Shown here: piece after piece, positions 6,458 through 9,985 of the stretch
How the letters are laid out: each line of letters begins with the position of its first letter
Position numbering within the stretch: the stretch's first letter is position 1
Made by a program: the position numbers and the translations under genes
NCBI GenBank assembly: GCA_036787815.1
Contig: DAIQOP010000138.1
Coordinates: forward strand, 1 to 9,985
DNA from: DATBAK01 sp036787815
Lineage (GTDB): Bacteria; Actinomycetota; Acidimicrobiia; IMCC26256; PALSA-610
DNA: 9,985 nucleotides
Direction: 5' to 3'
Notes under the pieces: generated by a model
What the model was told of the DNA's origin: nothing
Database searches by the model: none
The model's input: the letters and a program-made list of their open reading frames with translations, nothing else

Positions 6458-6512
6458 CGCGTTCGGTCGGCCCTGGGTCCCTCTCGGACGTACGGAAGGC
6501 CGAGCGAACGCG
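6458..6512 (-). terminator. Stem-loop just past the DUF523 gene
   Basis: Arms 6458-6472 and 6498-6512 pair over 15 bp with one mismatch (core CGCGTTCG/CGAACGCG plus TCGGCC), around a 25-nt loop. It begins 3 nt after the stop of the minus-strand DUF523 gene, a natural place for a terminator. No U-tract follows, so it may be factor-dependent or protect the RNA 3' end. Confidence 0.5.
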
Positions 6513-6515
6513 CGA

Positions 6516-6998
6516 TCAGGGCGCCGCGACGTCTTCGTCGGACTCGACCTCGATGCCGGCAGCGCGTAACGCGGCGGCGGTGACGCCCGCGCCGGTGCGC
6601 AGCGTCCGGGAGAACGTGCCGTCGTAGACCTGCGCCGAACCGCACGACGGGCTACGCGCCTTGAGCACCGCCCGAGTGGCTCCGACCGCGCGTGCCAACT
6701 CGACCGCCGCGGCCGCGCCGCGCAGGTACGCGTCGGTCACGTCGTCGCCCGCGTGGGTGCGGACCCGGGCCGAGCCGGCGAGCACGTCGGCACCGTCGCC
6801 ACCGACGAGCTCGGCACCGGTTCGCGGGGTGGTGAGACCGCCGACCACCTCGGGACAAATGGGCACGAGCCGCGCCGAGCCCGACAGCCGCTGCACACGC
6901 GGGCGCACCGAGGCCCGGCCCTCGTGGTTGCAGCACGTGCCGAGCAGGCATGCCGACACGAGGATCACCGGCTTCTGCTCGTCGCTCACAGCCGACAT
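6516..6998 (-). CDS. DUF523 / thiouracil desulfurase (TudS)-like protein
   Basis: A 160-residue protein covering the whole DUF523 fold. Visible signatures are VSACLLG (14-20), ICPEVVGGLTTPR (47-59), DDVTDAYLRGA (85-95), LKARSPSCGS (112-121), VYDGTF (124-129) and GVTAAALRAAGI (138-149). Cysteines 17, 48 and 119 match the three conserved positions that hold a [4Fe-4S] cluster in characterised TudS enzymes, which remove sulfur from 2-thiouracil; C22 and C23 are additional. Whether this protein desulfurates thiouracil in vivo is inferred from family only. The start at ATG 6998 gives family-typical N-terminal spacing, but no strong Shine-Dalgarno is visible. It lies downstream of whiB7 on the same strand, separated by two hairpins, so it is probably transcribed separately. 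Confidence 0.9.
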   Translation of the reverse strand: MSAVSDEQKPVILVSACLLGTCCNHEGRASVRPRVQRLSGSARLVPICPEVVGGLTTPRTGAELVGGDGADVLAGSARVRTHAGDDVTDAYLRGAAAAVELARAVGATRAVLKARSPSCGSAQVYDGTFSRTLRTGAGVTAAALRAAGIEVESDEDVAAP

Positions 6999-7010
6999 TG
7001 TGGCGCGAAG

Positions 7011-7042
7011 AAGGGCGAGCGCTCGCAGGAGCGCTCGCCCTT
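7011..7042 (-). terminator. Hairpin terminator between whiB7 and the DUF523 gene
   Basis: A perfect 14-bp stem (arms 7011-7024 and 7029-7042, core AGGGCGAGCGCTC) with a GCAG/CTGC tetraloop. On the minus strand it is followed by CTTCTTCGCG, a weak U-tract. It lies about 110 nt past the whiB7 stop and 12 nt before the DUF523 start, so it probably ends the whiB7 message. Confidence 0.7.
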
Positions 7043-7056
7043 TCGATGGACCGCGT

Positions 7057-7121
7057 GCGGGCCGGGACTCGCTGACTCAGGCTGCCGGGGGGTGCAGCCC
7101 GGCCTCGTTGTCCCGGCCCGC
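7057..7121 (-). other. Nested stem-loop in the whiB7 3' region
   Basis: GCGGGCCGGGAC (7057-7068) and GTCCCGGCCCGC (7110-7121) form a perfect 12-bp stem. Inside its loop GGCTGC (7080-7085) pairs with GCAGCC (7094-7099). The nested structure sits between the whiB7 stop and the simpler hairpin at 7011-7042. It could be a first terminator, an RNA-stabilising element or a small structured RNA; no ORF explains it. Confidence 0.5.
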
Positions 7122-7154
7122 CGCGTGTTGGGTCGGCCTCAGGCGGCCGGCGGG

Positions 7155-7514
7155 TCAGGCCGTCTGGGCGGTCGGTGCGTCGTTCCTGTCGAGGCCGACG
7201 TCGGCGAGCGCCTCGGGGCGGACCTTCGGTGGCCGCCCCCGCTTGCGCTTCTGGGGCAGGACCTTCCCGTTGAGGAAGAGCTGGCCACCCCAGACGCCCC
7301 ACGGCTCGCGCCGCGCGACGGCTCCCTCGAGGCACGGCTCTCGCACCGGGCACTCGAGGCAGAACGCCTTCGCCGAGTTGATGTCGTCGATCTGCTCCGA
7401 GAAGAACAGCTCGAGCATGGACCCGGTGCCGTTGCTGCACCGAGCGAGCGCCTGCCAGGCCGGCTGCCCGAGAGGGTCACCGGTCCCCGTCTGGAGGGCG
7501 TGTAGGGCGAACAT
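7155..7514 (-). CDS. whiB7: WhiB7-like iron-sulfur transcriptional regulator
   Basis: A 119-residue WhiB-family protein. Cluster-binding cysteines are C26, C52, C55 and C61 (C-x25-C-x2-C-x5-C). The sigma-factor-contact turn REPWGVWGG lies at 69-77, and a basic stretch with an AT-hook RGRP at 92-95 (QKRKRGRPPK). The combination EPWGVWGG, then LFxxGxV, then KRxRGRP is the arrangement of WhiB7 rather than WhiB1-6. WhiB7 activates intrinsic antibiotic-resistance genes by binding the vegetative sigma factor and AT-rich DNA upstream of -35. Start ATG 7514 has AGGAGA 8 nt upstream; the open frame further upstream (to 7613) is leader sequence. A 24-residue tail follows the AT-hook, longer than in mycobacteria. 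The long leader with an intrinsic terminator and small ORF supports the assignment. Confidence 0.85.
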   Translation of the reverse strand: MFALHALQTGTGDPLGQPAWQALARCSNGTGSMLELFFSEQIDDINSAKAFCLECPVREPCLEGAVARREPWGVWGGQLFLNGKVLPQKRKRGRPPKVRPEALADVGLDRNDAPTAQTA

Positions 7515-7604
7515 CGCCGCATCTCCTGTGTTCGTGGGTGAGTGTCGTGTCGTGCGGGTCGAGTTGGTTGCGGTCGGTCGGTCGGCGGTGGTCGGTACGG
7601 GCGG

Positions 7605-7642
7605 GAAGAACAAGAAAGGCCGCCGGGTTGCCCCGGCGGCCT
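7605..7642 (-). terminator. Intrinsic terminator (attenuator) in the whiB7 leader
   Basis: On the minus strand AGGCCGCCGGG (7642-7632), loop GCAA and CCCGGCGGCCT (7627-7617) form a perfect 11-bp GC-rich stem, followed at once by a T-rich tail (TTTCTTGTTCTTC, ending 7605). It is a textbook Rho-independent terminator oriented with whiB7, and lies about 90 nt before the whiB7 start rather than after a gene. An alternative pairing exists: GCCCCGGC (7698-7691) can pair with GCCGGGGC (7637-7630), destroying this stem. Confidence 0.85.
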
Positions 7643-7667
7643 GATCGAAGTCTTGCGGTAGCGGTTG

Positions 7668-7844
7668 CTACGGCAGTGACACCGAGGGCGGCCGGGGCGC
7701 TCCGGGCTTACCGGTCGAGATGTCGAGCGTGTTCACGTTCGACCACGACGCAGTGCCCATGGCGCACACCGGGAAGGCCGCAGCCGAGACGCGCGAGAAC
7801 CCGGCACGGGCAACCAGATGGCGCTGCGCGTACTCGGGCTGCAT
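7668..7844 (-). CDS. Small leader ORF (uORF) upstream of whiB7
   Basis: A 58-residue frame, MQPEYAQRHLVARAGFSRVS to ...APRPPSVSLP. ATG 7844 has GAAAGG 10 nt upstream. Shorter in-frame starts are ATG 7760 (30 residues) and GTG near 7736 (about 22 residues); I cannot tell which is used. No domain, signal peptide or similarity is recognised. The stop codon lies 25 nt before the terminator stem, and the last codons (A-P-R-P-P) contain the segment GCCCCGGC that can pair with the terminator's 5' arm. A ribosome finishing this frame would cover that segment and let the terminator form; one stalled earlier would leave it free. This suggests a regulatory uORF rather than a functional small protein. 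Proline-rich codons near its end could themselves slow ribosomes. Confidence 0.5.
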   Translation of the reverse strand: MQPEYAQRHLVARAGFSRVSAAAFPVCAMGTASWSNVNTLDISTGKPGAPRPPSVSLP

Positions 7845-7921
7845 CGTGGGCTTGCCTTTCCGGGCTCGGTTGCTGGGAGATCCTGGTGGCTGGTCACCCG
7901 AGGGCCCTGGCCGCCGGGTCG

Positions 7922-7960
7922 ATCTCATCATTCCATATCGGGCGGGTCAAATGAATTATT
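7922..7960 (-). promoter_or_regulatory. Candidate whiB7 promoter inside the end of the IMPase gene
   Basis: On the minus strand the AT-rich block AATAATTCAT (7960-7951) directly precedes TTGACC (7950-7945). After a 17-bp spacer comes TGAGAT (7927-7922). An AT-rich patch just upstream of -35 is the known arrangement for WhiB7-activated promoters, including its own. The transcript would start near 7915, giving a leader of about 400 nt. The -10 is only a moderate match. The patch overlaps the last IMPase codons. Confidence 0.5.
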
Positions 7961-8734
7961 CGCGATCAGCTCCAGGAGGAACTCGTGGACGACCGGCGAG
8001 GCCGCCACGATGTTGCCGCTGGCCAGCCATTGCGTGTCGTCACCGACCCAGTCGGTGACCACGCCGCCGGCCTCCCGGACGATGAGGCCGCCCGCAGCCA
8101 CGTCCCACGGACCGAGAGCCAACTCGAAGTACCCGTCGAACACGCCACCCGCCGTCCACGACAGGTCGAGGCTCGCACCACCGATCCGCCGCAGGTCCTC
8201 GAGCGAATGCATCGCGGCGGCGAACACCGCGAGGTAACCGTCGATCAGGTGCTTGCGGCGGAACGGGAAGCCGGTCGCGCAGATCGCCTGCGCGGGCGCG
8301 CGCTCGCTCACCCGGATGGGCGCGTCGTCGAGGAACGCTCCGCCACCGAGGCGCGCCGAGTAGGTGCGGCCGAGCAGCGGTGCGTCGACGACACCGACGA
8401 TCGGCACGTCGTCGGAGACGAGGCCGATCGACACACCGACCGCTTCGAGCCCGCGAAGGAAGTTCGCGGTGCCGTCGAGCGGGTCGACGAGCCAGCCGAG
8501 GGCGGCGCGTTCTCCCCCACCCTCCTCGCCGAACACGGGGATGTCGGGCATCGCGGTGAGCAACGCGTTGCGCACCGCTTCCTCGCTGCGCAGGTCGGCC
8601 GCGCTGACCCAATCGCCCGGCGCCTTCTCACGCACTTCGCGTGGCGCACCGAACTCCTCGGTGACGATCGCGCCACCGATGTGCGCCGCGTCGAGCGCGA
8701 CCGCGAGCAACCGGTCGAGATCGCGCGCGTTCAT
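7928..8734 (-). CDS. Inositol-monophosphatase-family phosphatase (downstream copy)
   Basis: A 268-residue protein with all Mg-binding motifs of the IMPase superfamily: FGEEGG (68-73), WLVDPLDGTANF (81-92; D84 and D87) and GPWDVAAGGLIVREAGG (208-224; D211). These enzymes remove phosphate from myo-inositol 1-phosphate; relatives act on histidinol phosphate, fructose 1,6-bisphosphate or 3',5'-bisphosphates. The motifs alone do not choose between substrates. In actinobacteria inositol is needed for phosphatidylinositol and sometimes mycothiol. ATG 8734 overlaps the stop of the preceding family member as ATGA, indicating translational coupling. The last ten residues (ANNSFDPPDME) are encoded by AT-rich DNA that doubles as the candidate whiB7 promoter. 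Confidence 0.92.
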   Translation of the reverse strand: MNARDLDRLLAVALDAAHIGGAIVTEEFGAPREVREKAPGDWVSAADLRSEEAVRNALLTAMPDIPVFGEEGGGERAALGWLVDPLDGTANFLRGLEAVGVSIGLVSDDVPIVGVVDAPLLGRTYSARLGGGAFLDDAPIRVSERAPAQAICATGFPFRRKHLIDGYLAVFAAAMHSLEDLRRIGGASLDLSWTAGGVFDGYFELALGPWDVAAGGLIVREAGGVVTDWVGDDTQWLASGNIVAASPVVHEFLLELIANNSFDPPDME

Positions 8735-9477
8735 CGGCGCCCGGCCGAGCTGCGCAGGCCCGCAAGGAGCTCCGCGGTACCCGCGCCGAGCAGCTGGCGG
8801 CGGGCCGAGAGTGCAGGCGTCACGAGCTCCTGGCCGTCGACGTCGACGACGCTCGCACCCGCTTCGCGACAGAGCAACAGCCCGCCCAGATAGTCCCACG
8901 GCGCGTGCCACGCGCCACCGTCGATGTAGCCGTCGAGTCCGCCGGCGGCGAGGCTGCACAGGGCGAGCGACGCGCAACCGAGGGCCCGGTACTGCTGCCA
9001 GGGCAGCAACCGTGCCGGCCAGCCCGAGAGCCCGACCATCGCGTCTTCAACCTTGCGGACGGGCGACGACTGCAACCGTTGACCGTCGCGGAACGCACCG
9101 CCACCGCGTGTTGCCGTGAACGACTCGCCCGTGGCGTGGTTCACGACGAGCGCGGCGAGCATGCCGTCGCCGTCGAGCGCGCACAGCGACGTCGCCCAGT
9201 AGGCGAGGTCGTGCGCGCAGTTCGTGGAGCCGTCGACCGGATCGAGCACGATCGCGAGACCGGGGGATCCACCGGAGATGCCCGACTCCTCGCTCACGAT
9301 CGTCGCGGGGAGGCCCTTCAGCGTCTCGAGCGCGGCCGCGTCGGCGACGAGATCGAGCGAGTACTGGCCGGCCCGTTCGGTACGTCCACGCCGCGCTTCG
9401 GGCGTCATTGCCTTCACGGCCGAGCCGATGTCGGTCGCGACGCGTTCGAAGATGGCGATGAGCTCGGCGGGATCCAC
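8731..9477 (-). CDS. Inositol-monophosphatase-family phosphatase (upstream copy)
   Basis: A 248-residue protein from GTG 9477; GTG 9495 and GTG 9504 are alternatives in the same frame and none has a strong ribosome binding site. Catalytic motifs are intact: SEESG (62-66), LDPVDGSTN (78-86; D79 and D82) and PWDYLGGLLLCREAG (193-207; D195). It differs from its neighbour in the active-site loop (DGSTNCAHD versus DGTANFLRG) and carries extra cysteines (87, 99, 168, 174, 203), so it is an old paralogue that may have a different substrate. It overlaps the next gene by 4 bp (ATGA) and follows fdhD by about 32 bp or less, suggesting one transcript of fdhD and two phosphatases. Confidence 0.9.
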   Translation of the reverse strand: MDPAELIAIFERVATDIGSAVKAMTPEARRGRTERAGQYSLDLVADAAALETLKGLPATIVSEESGISGGSPGLAIVLDPVDGSTNCAHDLAYWATSLCALDGDGMLAALVVNHATGESFTATRGGGAFRDGQRLQSSPVRKVEDAMVGLSGWPARLLPWQQYRALGCASLALCSLAAGGLDGYIDGGAWHAPWDYLGGLLLCREAGASVVDVDGQELVTPALSARRQLLGAGTAELLAGLRSSAGRR

Positions 9478-9509
9478 GGTTCGGGAGTCTCGCACGCCCG
9501 GCACTAGAT

Positions 9510-9985
9510 CTAGAGATCGACGGCAACGCGTTCGGCGTGCGAGTACACGTTGAAGCGGTCGTCGCGCAGGAACCCCACGAGGGTCTGGCCGAACCGGTCG
9601 GCGGCCTTCACCGCGAGGCTCGACGGGGCCGACACCGCGCACAGCACCGGCAGACCGGCGATCGCGGCCTTCTGCACCAGCTCGAAGCTGAGCCGACCCG
9701 ACACCATCAAGATCTGCTCCGCCAGCGGGAGTCGCCGGGCGAGGAGTGCCTCGCCGACCAGCTTGTCGAGCGCGTTATGGCGACCGACGTCTTCGCGCAA
9801 GGAGAGGAGCGTGCCGTCGACGGCGAAGGTCGCGGCCGCGTGCAACCCCCCGGTGACATCGAACAACGCCTGCGCGTCGCCGAGCCGACCGGGAAGCGCG
9901 CGCAACGTCGACGCCGCGATCGTCGGTCCCACGGCGACGGGCGCGCACCGAACCTCGACATCGTCGAGCGCGGTCTTGCCGCACA
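9510..9985 (-). CDS. fdhD: FdhD, formate dehydrogenase accessory sulfurtransferase (C-terminal part)
   Basis: The gene runs off the window end; 157 residues plus the stop are visible. The first visible residues, CGKTALDDVEVR, are the second half of the CxxCGK motif whose cysteines carry sulfur. Family motifs follow: FDVTGGLHAAATF, LREDVGRHNALDKLVG, ILMVSGRLSFELVQKAAIAG, VSAPSSLAV and TLVGFLRDDRFNVY. FdhD receives sulfur from a cysteine desulfurase and transfers it to the molybdenum cofactor of formate dehydrogenase, which is inactive without it; it acts in the cytoplasm. No formate dehydrogenase subunit is in this window, so it may lie beyond the edge or elsewhere. The stop (9510-9512) lies within a CTAGATCTAG palindrome. 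The C-terminus is complete and full-length compared with the family. Confidence 0.95.
   Translation of the reverse strand, partial: CGKTALDDVEVRCAPVAVGPTIAASTLRALPGRLGDAQALFDVTGGLHAAATFAVDGTLLSLREDVGRHNALDKLVGEALLARRLPLAEQILMVSGRLSFELVQKAAIAGLPVLCAVSAPSSLAVKAADRFGQTLVGFLRDDRFNVYSHAERVAVDL

Noticed and set aside
7515..7613. N-terminal extension of the WhiB7-like protein up to 7613
   Set aside because: ATG 7514 has a good AGGAGA site, the extension is Thr/Pro-rich without WhiB character, and the region lies just after an intrinsic terminator.
9504..9513. Perfect palindrome CTAGATCTAG at the fdhD stop
   Set aside because: At 10 bp it is short, coincides with a stop codon, and there is no promoter or regulator context to suggest an operator.

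Overview
The window is high-GC DNA with actinobacterial hallmarks: a WhiB-family iron-sulfur regulator, GTG starts, a neocarzinostatin-type secreted protein, a DUF156 copper sensor and a cold-shock protein. Acidimicrobiia or a related uncultured actinobacterial lineage is my best guess, but no marker here fixes the taxon. I see no phage, transposon, CRISPR array or plasmid genes; this looks like ordinary chromosome with several interesting regulatory layouts.

Layout. (1) 1-1079: the 5' end of a csoR-like copper repressor (minus strand) faces a two-gene operon (SHOCT membrane protein, then a membrane-anchored cupredoxin) across a perfect 18-bp CsoR-type palindrome flanked by both -10 boxes. 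(2) 1140-1905: a HEAT-like helical-repeat protein whose reading frame is broken near 1482-1494. (3) 1910-3269: a SnoaL/NTF2-like protein divergent from a LysR regulator whose transcript is probably leaderless. (4) 3290-3542: a bidirectional terminator and a cold-shock protein. (5) 3673-4569: an unrecognised protein with three C-terminal membrane segments. (6) 4544-6214 (minus): a secreted protein with four tandem neocarzinostatin-like domains. (7) 6323-6398: tRNA-Val(UAC). (8) 6516-6998: a DUF523/TudS-like protein. (9) 7155-7514: a WhiB7-like regulator with a roughly 400-nt leader holding a small ORF and an intrinsic terminator. (10) 7928-9985: fdhD (partial), then two inositol-monophosphatase-family genes, on the minus strand.

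The copper region reads as a self-regulated response: metal on CsoR should release both divergent promoters and produce an extracytoplasmic copper protein. The most system-like element is the whiB7 leader: an AT-rich promoter lying inside the end of the upstream gene, a uORF, and mutually exclusive terminator and antiterminator pairings, consistent with translation-sensing attenuation as known for mycobacterial whiB7. The four-domain neocarzinostatin-like protein is the most unusual gene product and its role is unknown. No enediyne biosynthesis genes are present.
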